The notes: a model not told the origin generated them from the letters alone. Positions 1 to 7,507 are shown, counted from the stretch's first letter. The stretch: DNA of 9,866 nucleotides from Oceanihabitans sp. (GCA_018067265.1 JAGPUY010000438.1:1-9866); one strand, 5' to 3'. Program-made: numbers and translations.

Positions 1-1181
1 GTATTTCCACCTTTTAAAACTTCCATCGTTTCTGTAGCAAACAACTGCGAGTATCCTGCTTGAAAATGAACATCTTTAGTCCATTTATAACCTAAAACCA
101 AATCGAGTTCTGTGCCTAAAGCGTTGTTCATTTCTTTTCCAGAAGTATCCACAACCGTTGCAGCCGAAGAAAAAACATGAGGGATTAATTTTGCTGAAAA
201 TTTATTTTTCTGATACGCTATCGTAGCATTAACATCTAATAAACCAACAGAATTAATATGGTTTCCGACATAAAAATAATCCATCAAACCATTAAATTTA
301 TGATTGGTACCAAACCAAGGATTAAAAGATTTTATTTTGTTTTCGGTACTATTACTATCTGTTCCTGATAGATATTCTGCACCTAAACCTGTTTTAAAGG
401 AATCATTAATTTTATAAACCACATTTCCTGAAACGTTAAAAGCACTCAAACTAGTATTTGCAATTTTTCCGGTTTGAAAATATACAGATGCATCCGCATG
501 TAGCTTGTTTTTTTGGTAGTTAAGATGAGAACCTATAGTTTGGTTATAAGCTACTTTTTGTTCGCCATCTGCATCATACGCTAAACCGTTATTCAATACT
601 AAAAAACTTAAACGAATAGCTTCCAATTTCGTGTGATACCAAGCATATTGAAACGCTTTGTAATTATCTACTGTATAGTCTGTATCAAACAACGTTTCCG
701 CATCTTCATTAAAAGCGATTCCAATATCTAATTGATTATTTGCATTTGGTGAATAGGTCGCAATAAATGCATCATGACTTCTTGCTTGTTGTGCCCAACC
801 AACGTTTCCAAAGATTCTATGGTCATCATAAACAATTTCTTGTCGTCCAAATTTTAAAGACAATTTAGGATCTAAATATAATTTTGCCCAAGCTTCGTGT
901 ATTGCTGTTCCGTTAGTATCTGAAGCAGATAATGTTGCAACATCTCCCCAAACTCTAACATTTTGTACTGCCAAATACATCTGTAATTTTTCACTTTTAT
1001 ATGCAAAATTTAACCGCGTACGTTGCGATATAAATGTTGCTGCCTCTGCGTCATCTGCTATTAAGGTTTTGTAGCCATGTCTATATTCAAAACGTGGTCT
1101 TAATTCTGTTGAAATCTCAAATTCTTGCGCGTAAGAAGTCATTACAACTCCTAAACATAGGATTGTTAATATACTTTTCAT
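1..1181 (-). CDS. Alginate-export-type outer-membrane porin, C-terminal end cut off by window edge
   Basis: I translated this partial gene by hand: 393 complete codons from an ATG at 1181, with no stop before the window edge. Residues 1-18 form a signal peptide (hydrophobic core, cleavage around SYA-Q). The rest alternates polar and aromatic stretches, as in a beta barrel. Motifs resembling the alginate-export (Alginate_exp) porin family are QRTRLNF near residue 53, FGRQEI near 111, HRIFG near 121 and WAQQARSHDA near 129. Family members are usually somewhat over 400 residues, so only a short C-terminal piece is probably missing. It lies 50 bases downstream of the SCO gene, with a hairpin in the gap. 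The family name should not be read as proof of alginate transport: Bacteroidota relatives near respiratory genes have no proven substrate, and passage of anions or small solutes is equally possible. The fold assignment is fairly firm and the substrate is unknown. Confidence 0.8.
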   Translation of the reverse strand, partial: MKSILTILCLGVVMTSYAQEFEISTELRPRFEYRHGYKTLIADDAEAATFISQRTRLNFAYKSEKLQMYLAVQNVRVWGDVATLSASDTNGTAIHEAWAKLYLDPKLSLKFGRQEIVYDDHRIFGNVGWAQQARSHDAFIATYSPNANNQLDIGIAFNEDAETLFDTDYTVDNYKAFQYAWYHTKLEAIRLSFLVLNNGLAYDADGEQKVAYNQTIGSHLNYQKNKLHADASVYFQTGKIANTSLSAFNVSGNVVYKINDSFKTGLGAEYLSGTDSNSTENKIKSFNPWFGTNHKFNGLMDYFYVGNHINSVGLLDVNATIAYQKNKFSAKLIPHVFSSAATVVDTSGKEMNNALGTELDLVLGYKWTKDVHFQAGYSQLFATETMEVLKGGN

Positions 1182-1199
1182 TTTTAGTTTTGTTTTATA

Positions 1200-1226
1200 C
1201 CTACAAGGTTCTTAAAACCTTGCAGG
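1200..1226 (-). terminator. Intercistronic hairpin between SCO gene and porin (terminator, attenuator or processing site)
   Basis: In minus-strand RNA the arms CCUGCAAGGUU and AACCUUGUAGG can pair over 11 bp (one G-U wobble) around a 5-base loop. The hairpin begins 5 bases after the SCO stop and ends 18 bases before the porin ATG. No U-tract follows on the minus strand, so a simple intrinsic terminator is not well supported. Partial termination or mRNA stabilisation is at least as likely. Confidence 0.55.
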
Positions 1227-1231
1227 ATATT

Positions 1232-1948
1232 TTATTGTGTAAGTTCTAGAATGGTATCTACGGTATCTTTATTATTTACACCTAAACCTTCTTGTTGGTG
1301 TATTAATTCGCCTTTGGTATTAAAGACGCTTATAATATTAGAATGTGAAAAATCTAACGGTGAAATCTGCTTGTATTTCATAGCAAGTACATTGGCAAAT
1401 TCACGAACACCACTTTCGGTTCCTTGTAAAAAAGTCCATTGCTCATCATCCATAAGATTTTCAATAGCAAAAGCTTTTAAACGTTCTGGTGTATCGGTTT
1501 CTGGATCGATGCTTATTAGTACAAAATTTAAATCTTTTAGATTTTCTTTTGGAATTTCTGCTTCTATATTTCGCATATCTGCTACTAAACGAGGACATGC
1601 AGCTTTACATGTTGTATAGATCATGACCATTACCAAAGTTTTTCCTTTTAGATCTTTTAGCTGAATTTCATTCCCTTCTTCGGTATGCCATTTGGAAGTT
1701 AAATTGAAAATAGATGCTTCCGAAATTTCATTCGTTTCCAATACTTTTGAAGCATTTTCTACGGGTTTCAAATCCATATTACAAACCGGACAACTACCAG
1801 CTACCCTATACATTTTATCGCCTTCGCATTGCATAGGACATTGATAAACGGCTGATTCTTCTGAAGCATTTTTAGATGTTTTAGAATTGCAAGCAGTAAA
1901 AACAATAGTAATTACTAAGACTGAAAAAATTATTTTTAAGTGTTTCAT
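1232..1948 (-). CDS. SCO1/SenC-family copper chaperone lipoprotein with N-terminal heavy-metal-binding domain
   Basis: This 238-residue lipoprotein (lipobox ending FTAC, lipidated Cys20) has two metal-related parts. Residues 35-63 form a heavy-metal-binding domain of the kind found on copper-efflux adaptors, with C37-P-M39-x-C41 and C53-P-V-C56-N-M58. Residues 80-235 are a SCO thioredoxin fold with the copper motif C114-K-A-A-C118-P and the distal ligand H202 (DFSHS). SCO proteins deliver copper to, or reduce thiols of, the CuA centre of cytochrome oxidase; in denitrifiers they have also been linked to the CuA site of N2O reductase and to nitrite reductase. Its place between nirV and a porin, on the same strand as nirK, suggests a denitrification role. 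It starts 161 bases after nirV and I saw no CRP/FNR-type palindrome in that gap, so it may have its own promoter or be reached by read-through. Family assignment is firm; the client protein is inferred. Confidence 0.92.
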   Translation of the reverse strand: MKHLKIIFSVLVITIVFTACNSKTSKNASEESAVYQCPMQCEGDKMYRVAGSCPVCNMDLKPVENASKVLETNEISEASIFNLTSKWHTEEGNEIQLKDLKGKTLVMVMIYTTCKAACPRLVADMRNIEAEIPKENLKDLNFVLISIDPETDTPERLKAFAIENLMDDEQWTFLQGTESGVREFANVLAMKYKQISPLDFSHSNIISVFNTKGELIHQQEGLGVNNKDTVDTILELTQ

Positions 1949-2109
1949 TTTTTATTCATTTTTTAATACCAAATAAACTTCAAAATGATGAGTTAAATTC
2001 GTTTCTATTTCCTTTACATATCCATATAAAATAGAACCTTAACTAATGCTATGCTTATATTTTCTATCTCATCTAAAGAAAATACTATTCAAATTTACCA
2101 TCAATAATT

Positions 2110-2892
2110 TTAAAATTCATTTGGTATATCTTTAACACATCTAAATCCTAAATTCTTCATAGAATATTTGGCTTTTAAACTTCCGCGAATAGCATAGCGC
2201 ATAAAAGCAGCATAGTTCATTAAATCTGTAGCATTAACTGCAGCACTTCCGCAGAACAAATTATTGTCTTTATCCACATCTTTTCTCGATTCTCCAGTTA
2301 TTAAAACCGAATTAAAATCGAGCGTCCATTCCCAAACCAAACCATGTAAATCATAAACTCCCCAAAAATTTTCAGGATAGAGTCCAATCGTATTTTCATT
2401 GGTTCTTGGTGTTTCATACCAAGCAAGAATTTCGGCGTTATATCCTGGTTTACTTCTTGCATCTTTTGTGGTTTTGTCTGCCATTGCCACATATTCCCAT
2501 TCATCTACCGTTGGTAAGCGTTTCCCTTGGCATTCGCAATAGTCTTTGGCTGCAAACCAAGACACATAAGTAACTGGACTGTTTGGTTTTTCTGAATCTT
2601 TAAGTTCCGTATCGGATTTCCAATTCACTAAATACCCTTTATCTGCAAATAAACTAATGACTTTCGATTTTTGCCATTTCGGATATTTTTTTATAAAATC
2701 TACATATTCGGAATTCGTGACAGGATACACATCCATTTCAAAATCTTTAACTGCAACTACTGTAGAATCTCTTCCGTATAGTGGTAAATATCGACTACCT
2801 TTTATAGAAGCCATGCCTTCAGATTGCGCATAAAGCATGGTCTGAAACACTAACAAAATAAACAAGAGTCTAAAGGCTTGGCTTTTTATCAT
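2110..2892 (-). CDS. nirV: NirV: SUMF1/formylglycine-generating-enzyme-fold protein paired with nirK
   Basis: This 260-residue exported protein has a signal peptide (residues 1-22, ending MLYAQ) and one FGE-sulfatase fold. Family landmarks are PVTNSEYVDF (57-66), PVTYVSWFAAKDYC (106-119), GKRLPTVDEWEY (123-134), WGVYDLHGLVWEW (177-189) and the C-terminal NLGFRC (247-252). The segment that carries the two catalytic cysteines in true formylglycine-generating enzymes (about residues 214-236) has only C214, at a different place, then none through MNYAAFMRYAIR. Sulfatase activation is therefore unlikely. SUMF1-like genes called nirV follow nirK in several proteobacterial denitrifiers, where the role is unsettled (proposed maturation or stability of NirK). 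The ATG is only 7 bases after the nirK stop, so the two are cotranscribed and probably translationally coupled. Identification as NirV rests on fold plus position. Confidence 0.85.
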   Translation of the reverse strand: MIKSQAFRLLFILLVFQTMLYAQSEGMASIKGSRYLPLYGRDSTVVAVKDFEMDVYPVTNSEYVDFIKKYPKWQKSKVISLFADKGYLVNWKSDTELKDSEKPNSPVTYVSWFAAKDYCECQGKRLPTVDEWEYVAMADKTTKDARSKPGYNAEILAWYETPRTNENTIGLYPENFWGVYDLHGLVWEWTLDFNSVLITGESRKDVDKDNNLFCGSAAVNATDLMNYAAFMRYAIRGSLKAKYSMKNLGFRCVKDIPNEF

Positions 2893-2899
2893 TTAAATA

Positions 2900-4342
2900 T
2901 TATTTACTTTTTTTAACTTTTTCTACCATTTCTTTGGTAATCACTTTTTTAGAGTTTCCCCAACTGTTATACACGTATGTCATCACATTTGCAATTTCGT
3001 CTGTAGATAACATTTGTCTGGTCATTACACTATTATATTTTTCACCATTCACTGTGATTTCGCCAGTTTTTCCGCGTAAAACAATTCCGATAGCACGATC
3101 TACATCTGCATTTAAATAATCTGAATTTGCTAAAGGAGGAAACGCGTTTGGAATACCTTGTCCTTCTGCTTGATGACAAGCAAAACAGGTTTGCATATAT
3201 GCATTTTTCCCAAATTCCATTTGCTCTTCAAAAGATTTTGCTGGAATTTCGGATGCAATCACTTCGTCTGTCGTTGGCATACTTTGAATTCCTGGACCTT
3301 CTGGTAAATAAATATCATCTCTAATTTCACCAGAATATATTTTCTTGTTTTCTTCACCTTCCACTTTAAGCATTCCTAAAGCACCTTTATTAAAGGCTCT
3401 AAATATGGAGTGATCTACTATAATAAAAGTTCCAGGTACATCGACACGAAATTCTACCATTGCTGCACCACCGGCAGGAATCAGAGTAGTTTGTACATTT
3501 TCATTAATTAAACTTCCACCTTCTACATGTACTCTGTCGAAAATTTCACCAATAACATGAAAAGAAGACACTAAACCAGGTCCGCCATTACCTACAAACA
3601 GTCGTACCGTTTCACCAACTTTTGCAGTAATCGCATTATCTCCTGTAAGTGCACCTACTTTACCATTGAATACCACATAATCCGCTTTTTCATCTACTGC
3701 TTTTTGCATATCAAAAGGTTGTAAACCACGTTCTCCATTTGCGCCTTTGGTATAAAAATCACCTTGCATAATATAGTATTCTTTATCTACTGGTGGTAAA
3801 CCTCCTTCTGGTTCCACTAAAATTAAGCCATACATTCCGTTAGCAATATGCATTCCAACAGGAGCAGTTGCACAATGGTATACGTACAAACCAGGATTTA
3901 AAGTTTTAAAAGAAAACACTTTTTCATGTCCGGGAGCTACAAAAGAAGATTCTGCTCCACCACCAGGACCTGTAACGGCATGCATATCAATATTATGTGG
4001 CAGTTTGTTATCTGGATGGTTTTGCAAATGAAATTCGACCTCATCACCGACTCTAGTTCTTATAAAACTTCCGGGTACTGTTCCGCCAAAAGTCCAATAC
4101 ATATACTCTACTCCATCGGTCATTTCTCCAACTTTTTCAAGAATTTCCATTTTAACGATCAGCTTTTTTGCTTTACGTCTTCCTATAGGAGTTGGAACAT
4201 TTGGTGGCGAAGTTAATTCGGCCAGCATTTCTCGATTTACAGGAATATCTTCTGCATTTGCATATTCCGTTTCTTTGTTATTAAAGCAACTAAACATGGT
4301 TAGTGCTAGAATAAGCGTCATTAATTTTAGTATAGTTTTCAT
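2900..4342 (-). CDS. nirK: Copper nitrite reductase with C-terminal cytochrome c domain (lipoprotein NirK)
   Basis: This enzyme reduces nitrite to nitric oxide in the periplasm. The 480-residue protein begins with a lipoprotein signal (FSC, Cys19). Two cupredoxin domains follow. Visible ligands are H116 (type 1 Cu), catalytic D119 and H121 (type 2), H156-C157 (type 2/type 1), H165 and M170 (type 1), H262 (catalytic, FHVIGE) and H311 (type 2, VDHS). The HCATAPVGMHIANGM loop is of the class II type, unlike the Alcaligenes/Achromobacter enzymes. Residues 375-462 add a cytochrome c domain with C386-F-A-C389-H390 and likely axial Met440 or Met444. Such haem fusions let the enzyme take electrons directly from a membrane or periplasmic donor. 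All metal ligands are present, so the enzyme should be active. It heads nirK-nirV and has a CRP/FNR-type palindrome 51 bases before its ATG. Confidence 0.97.
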   Translation of the reverse strand: MKTILKLMTLILALTMFSCFNNKETEYANAEDIPVNREMLAELTSPPNVPTPIGRRKAKKLIVKMEILEKVGEMTDGVEYMYWTFGGTVPGSFIRTRVGDEVEFHLQNHPDNKLPHNIDMHAVTGPGGGAESSFVAPGHEKVFSFKTLNPGLYVYHCATAPVGMHIANGMYGLILVEPEGGLPPVDKEYYIMQGDFYTKGANGERGLQPFDMQKAVDEKADYVVFNGKVGALTGDNAITAKVGETVRLFVGNGGPGLVSSFHVIGEIFDRVHVEGGSLINENVQTTLIPAGGAAMVEFRVDVPGTFIIVDHSIFRAFNKGALGMLKVEGEENKKIYSGEIRDDIYLPEGPGIQSMPTTDEVIASEIPAKSFEEQMEFGKNAYMQTCFACHQAEGQGIPNAFPPLANSDYLNADVDRAIGIVLRGKTGEITVNGEKYNSVMTRQMLSTDEIANVMTYVYNSWGNSKKVITKEMVEKVKKSK

Positions 4343-4362
4343 GTTAGATAGTATTTATTTAG

Positions 4363-4370
4363 CGAAATTA
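4363..4370 (-). promoter_or_regulatory. Candidate -7 box of the nirK promoter
   Basis: TAATTTCG on the minus strand matches seven of eight positions of the Bacteroidota -7 pattern TAnnTTTG. It predicts transcription starting near 4359 and a leader of about 17 bases. The centre is 33 bp from the centre of the upstream palindrome, placing that palindrome near -40, as expected for class II activation by a CRP/FNR protein. Confidence 0.5.
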
Positions 4371-4393
4371 GTGCAAAGAATAAGCTTAAAACA

Positions 4394-4405
4394 TGACCAA
4401 TGTCA
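4394..4405 (-). promoter_or_regulatory. CRP/FNR-family operator upstream of nirK (TGAC-N4-GTCA)
   Basis: TGACCAATGTCA has perfect 4-bp half-sites around a 4-base spacer. This is the geometry bound by CRP/FNR-family regulators; TGAC half-sites are more like those reported for Dnr/Nnr/HcpR-type nitrosative-stress regulators than for classical FNR (TTGAT). It sits 51 bases before the nirK ATG at the right distance from a -7 box. The regulator itself is not in the window. Confidence 0.65.
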
Positions 4406-4414
4406 CAATTCTAA

Positions 4415-4440
4415 TAAATAAGACATTTTTATCTTATTTA
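4415..4440. repeat. Perfect 9-bp inverted repeat between the nirK and usp promoters
   Basis: TAAATAAGA and TCTTATTTA are exact reverse complements separated by 8 bases. The repeat lies between the two divergent CRP/FNR-type sites. It could bind a second regulator or form a hairpin in transcripts. The sequence is very AT-rich, so chance is possible. Confidence 0.4.
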
Positions 4441-4510
4441 ATTTTTATTCTTTTAATAAAAAACAGTTATTTCTGTTATCATTAACTTAGTGTTTAATAA
4501 ATGGATAAGC

Positions 4511-4522
4511 TGATTTAAATCA
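4511..4522 (+). promoter_or_regulatory. CRP/FNR-family operator upstream of usp (TGAT-N4-ATCA)
   Basis: TGATTTAAATCA is a perfect 12-bp palindrome with FNR-like TGAT half-sites. It lies 49 bases before the usp ATG, and its centre is 33 bp upstream of the centre of a TAnnTTTA -7 box, the same spacing as at nirK. It differs from the nirK site in the fourth base of each half-site (T instead of C). Confidence 0.6.
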
Positions 4523-4545
4523 TATTACTTTCTATATTAATAAAA

Positions 4546-4553
4546 TACCTTTA
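4546..4553 (+). promoter_or_regulatory. Candidate -7 box of the usp promoter
   Basis: TACCTTTA matches seven of eight positions of TAnnTTTG. It predicts a transcription start around 4557 and a leader of about 15 bases before the ATG at 4572. Confidence 0.45.
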
Positions 4554-4571
4554 AGAATTAATCTAAACATT

Positions 4572-5393
4572 ATGAAAAACATACTACTACTCTCCGATTT
4601 TTCTAATAATGCAAAAAATGCCATACACTATGCGATGCATTTATTTAAAAATGAAAAATGCACTTTTCACTTAATGCATGTACATAAAATAGGAAGTTTT
4701 ACATCGGATGATTTAATGAATTCTCCAAAAGAAAGTATTTATGAATCGATTACTAAAGAACCTAAAGAAAAACTAGATAACCTTCAAAAAGAATTAGAAG
4801 AAACACATAAAAACACCAATCATACATGGGAAACGCATATGGATTTTGATGTTTTTATAGATGCTATTAATCAAGCGATAACAAACCATAAAATAGATTT
4901 TGTTGTTATGGGAACCAATGGTGCTTCCGGAGTTAAAGAAAAACTCTTAGGTAGCAATACGGTTCATGTGATTAGAAAAGTAACATGTAAAACGCTAATC
5001 ATTCCTGAAGGATATACTTTTACACCTATTAAAAAATTATTATTACCATTAGATCCTGAAGATTCTATAACTGGAAAACAATTTACAGATTTATTAGATT
5101 TTATAGAAACAAACCATTTACACTTAGATGTTTTAAGGGTTAATCCGAATACAGAAAACAAAGAAGTAGAGCAAGAAGATCTATCTAATTTAGCTCTTTT
5201 TGATTGTACCTATAATACTATAAATAATGTTTCTATGGATGCTGCTTTATCCAGCTATATGCAAACAAACGCTATAGATTTCCTGTCTTTGTTTGTTAAA
5301 AACGAAGGGTTTTTAGAACATTTATTTTCTAAAGCAAATAGCAAAGTTAACCTCTCAGAAATAAGTAAACCTATACTTGTACTACATCCATAA
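4572..5393 (+). CDS. Tandem-domain universal stress protein (UspA family)
   Basis: This 273-residue cytoplasmic protein has two UspA domains and no signal peptide. The first (residues 1-146) opens with KNILLLSDFS and carries the full ATP-binding motif G-2x-G-9x-G-S at G114, G117, G127-S128. The second (from KKLLLPLD near 154 to the end) keeps the opening strand but has lost that motif, a common arrangement in tandem Usp proteins. USPs respond to energy stress or oxygen limitation through unknown partners. It is divergent from nirK across a 229-base gap with its own CRP/FNR-type palindrome, and ends at a bidirectional terminator. Context suggests induction on the switch to anaerobic or nitrite respiration, where such proteins may aid survival. 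Family assignment is firm; the specific role is inferred. Confidence 0.93.
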   Translation: MKNILLLSDFSNNAKNAIHYAMHLFKNEKCTFHLMHVHKIGSFTSDDLMNSPKESIYESITKEPKEKLDNLQKELEETHKNTNHTWETHMDFDVFIDAINQAITNHKIDFVVMGTNGASGVKEKLLGSNTVHVIRKVTCKTLIIPEGYTFTPIKKLLLPLDPEDSITGKQFTDLLDFIETNHLHLDVLRVNPNTENKEVEQEDLSNLALFDCTYNTINNVSMDAALSSYMQTNAIDFLSLFVKNEGFLEHLFSKANSKVNLSEISKPILVLHP

Positions 5394-5395
5394 AA

Positions 5396-5424
5396 AAAAC
5401 AGGAAGCCAACAACTTCCTGTTTT
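5396..5424. terminator. Bidirectional terminator between usp and the TonB receptor
   Basis: AAAACAGGAAG and CTTCCTGTTTT form a perfect 11-bp stem with a 7-base loop, two bases after the usp stop. On the plus strand it ends in TTTT; on the minus strand it is followed by a longer T-run. The two flanking genes converge here, so it can serve both. Confidence 0.9.
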
Positions 5425-5451
5425 ATATTTATAATTTAAAGTATATTCTAT

Positions 5452-7449
5452 TTAGAAAACAGCAGATATATTTAGATAAAAATTACGTCCTTGTCTCGGT
5501 ATATTATTCCAATCTGCGTAGGTAGAATATGAAGTGTCTAATATATTCTCCACACCATATTTTAATAAAAACTTACTATGTTTTGTATACAATTCATTTC
5601 CTAAATTCAGGTTTAAAACAGCATAAGCAGGTGTTTCATCTTCCCCGTAAAAATTACTATACTTACTTTGGTTTCCGTTTCCTTCTAGCTGTAAAGCAGC
5701 ATTAAACCTTTTAATATTATAATTAAATTCGGCCAAATAAGAAAATGGTTTTATGGAAGCCAAACTTTCATTATTACTTCCTTTCCCATAATTATATCCT
5801 ACCGTTCCGTTTACAGAAATAGTTTTAGAAAAAGCATACGATGCATTTACATACACATCAAAAATAGTAGCGTATGCTAAAGCATTATAAACTTTTATAC
5901 CGTTTGCACCAATAGTCATCGGACTTAATGTATTGTCTATATTTCCAACGATATAATCCATAAGATGAAAGTAAGAAGATTCTATACCAATATGAAGCTT
6001 ATTTTTGTGATAATTGGCTTTGACATTACCTTCCAATGCTTTTTCGTTTTTCATAGTTGGATTTCCGATGTAATCAAAATTATCAAAACTATTGAATAAG
6101 AAAAAACCATAACCTTCACTAACAGAAGGAGCTCTTTCGCCATACCCCAAACCAAAAGAATAATCAAAATGTTCTTTCTTAAATGTATAATCTGTAGAAA
6201 AACTAGATAAGAATCTATTTTTGGAATCGTTTAATTCTGGATAAAAAATCTGAAGACTTTCTAAGCCCACTTCTTCTGCAATTTTATTTTGATGAAACCC
6301 AAACCTAACCGAAGCAGAAAGTGTTTTATTTTCATTTAGAACAAAAACATCTTTAGCATAAATTCCTGTATATAAAGTTCTAATATCTGGCCATGTGTAC
6401 ATAAACATTTCTGGCTGGTTGGAATCGTTAGGATACATAGTCATTTCTGCCAACGATCGATTATAAAACCCGTTAAAGTTTAAAGAAAATGCATGTTTAT
6501 GCTTCTGTATTTTTGCCTTGCTATAAAAACCATAGGTATCACTCCATCCAGGCATATCCATCCGAATTGGAACTATTGGACGTTTGGAGTCATCCATGAT
6601 ATGCGTAATTGTATTGAAATATAATTTAGATTCCAAACTATTAACTAAAGTAGAATCGCTATTAAAATGATGGGTTACCGAAGTAATTAATGCTTCGGCT
6701 AGTGAAACATCCATTGGTAAAGCAGGATAACCAACATCTGTAGCTTTATCGTAAATTACATTTGCATCTAGTGTGTGGTTTTCGGAAAGTTTATAACCCG
6801 TTTGCAATGAAATATTATATTTTTCGAATTGAGAATATATAACTTCACTGTTATTTCCGGCATCATAATTATCTGATTTACGATAAATACCATCTGCATT
6901 CATATAGAATTTGTCTCCAGAATATTCTAAATCTAAACCAGTCGTTTTATAGTTTCCGTTGGTTTCGTAGCCAAAATCCACACTAGTTTTTAAACCCGAA
7001 TCAAAGAATTTAGAATTAGGCAATTGTAAATCCAATCCACCACCAACACAATGGCCGTTTTCGGCACCTTCTTGTCCAGATCCTACACTTACTTTTTGCA
7101 AATTAGAAACATCCACGTAGGACGTAATCGGATCCATCTTATCGGTACAAGCACCAAATATTTGCATACCATCAATAGTAACGTTTAAACGCTCGCTATT
7201 CATATTATTTAATGCTGGTTCCCAAGCATAATTACCACGTTTTATCATCGTAATTTTGTTAGATTTTTCTAAATAATCGTCAATACTAGACAAGGTTTTT
7301 TCTTGACGATAGTTACTTAGTTTTCTTCTGGCAATTACTGTGATTTCCTCCAAAAAAGTAGTGTCTTTTTTGACTGTGCTTTCTTCACTTTGAGCAAAAA
7401 TAAATGTGCTACAAAATAGAGACAAAACACATATAATGTGTCTTTTCAT
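5452..7449 (-). CDS. TonB-dependent copper receptor of the OprC/NosA type
   Basis: This 665-residue outer-membrane receptor has a signal peptide (1-20), a TonB-box-like segment (EEITVIA, 34-40), a plug domain and a beta barrel ending in an aromatic residue (NISAVF). The plug contains DGMQIFGACTDKMDP with C101-x3-M105, and an early barrel or loop segment contains H283-I-M285. This reproduces the CxxxM plus HxM copper site described for Pseudomonas OprC (C143, M147, H323, M325); the Cys-to-His distance is 182 here versus 180 there. NosA, the OprC relative in Pseudomonas stutzeri, is needed for copper supply to N2O reductase. Further methionines (M297, M299) follow. The protein is about as long as OprC. 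It is third in a unit with a Met-rich lipoprotein and a CNGKC protein, between nos and nir genes. Copper as substrate is strongly suggested by ligands plus context, not proven. Confidence 0.9.
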   Translation of the reverse strand: MKRHIICVLSLFCSTFIFAQSEESTVKKDTTFLEEITVIARRKLSNYRQEKTLSSIDDYLEKSNKITMIKRGNYAWEPALNNMNSERLNVTIDGMQIFGACTDKMDPITSYVDVSNLQKVSVGSGQEGAENGHCVGGGLDLQLPNSKFFDSGLKTSVDFGYETNGNYKTTGLDLEYSGDKFYMNADGIYRKSDNYDAGNNSEVIYSQFEKYNISLQTGYKLSENHTLDANVIYDKATDVGYPALPMDVSLAEALITSVTHHFNSDSTLVNSLESKLYFNTITHIMDDSKRPIVPIRMDMPGWSDTYGFYSKAKIQKHKHAFSLNFNGFYNRSLAEMTMYPNDSNQPEMFMYTWPDIRTLYTGIYAKDVFVLNENKTLSASVRFGFHQNKIAEEVGLESLQIFYPELNDSKNRFLSSFSTDYTFKKEHFDYSFGLGYGERAPSVSEGYGFFLFNSFDNFDYIGNPTMKNEKALEGNVKANYHKNKLHIGIESSYFHLMDYIVGNIDNTLSPMTIGANGIKVYNALAYATIFDVYVNASYAFSKTISVNGTVGYNYGKGSNNESLASIKPFSYLAEFNYNIKRFNAALQLEGNGNQSKYSNFYGEDETPAYAVLNLNLGNELYTKHSKFLLKYGVENILDTSYSTYADWNNIPRQGRNFYLNISAVF

Positions 7450-7472
7450 TTTTATTTTTTTAGTGATTTAAT

Positions 7473-7507
7473 AAGCAAACACCTTTTGATTTTTCAGGTG
7501 TTTGCTT
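7473..7507 (-). terminator. Strong hairpin between Met-rich lipoprotein and TonB receptor (attenuator or partial terminator)
   Basis: AAGCAAACACCT and AGGTGTTTGCTT are a perfect 12-bp inverted repeat around an 11-base loop. It starts 13 bases after the lipoprotein stop and ends 23 bases before the receptor ATG. On the minus strand only a weak TTATT follows, so it may reduce rather than stop read-through into the receptor gene, or protect the upstream mRNA. Confidence 0.65.

Noticed and set aside
1251..1619. A 122-codon plus-strand reading frame
   Set aside because: It lies entirely antisense to the SCO gene, has no recognisable domain and no promoter; it is a coding-frame shadow.
1949..2109. 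Possible promoter operator in the gap before the SCO gene
   Set aside because: No TGA-N6-TCA type palindrome or strong hairpin was found; only a loose TTTATTTG -7-like sequence at 1970-1977.
2110..2892. Sulfatase-activating formylglycine-generating enzyme
   Set aside because: The catalytic cysteine pair is missing and no sulfatase is nearby; position after nirK fits NirV.
4462..4477. AACAG-N6-CTGTT as another regulator site between nirK and usp
   Set aside because: Five-base arms in AT-rich DNA with no matching copy elsewhere in the window; not distinguishable from chance.
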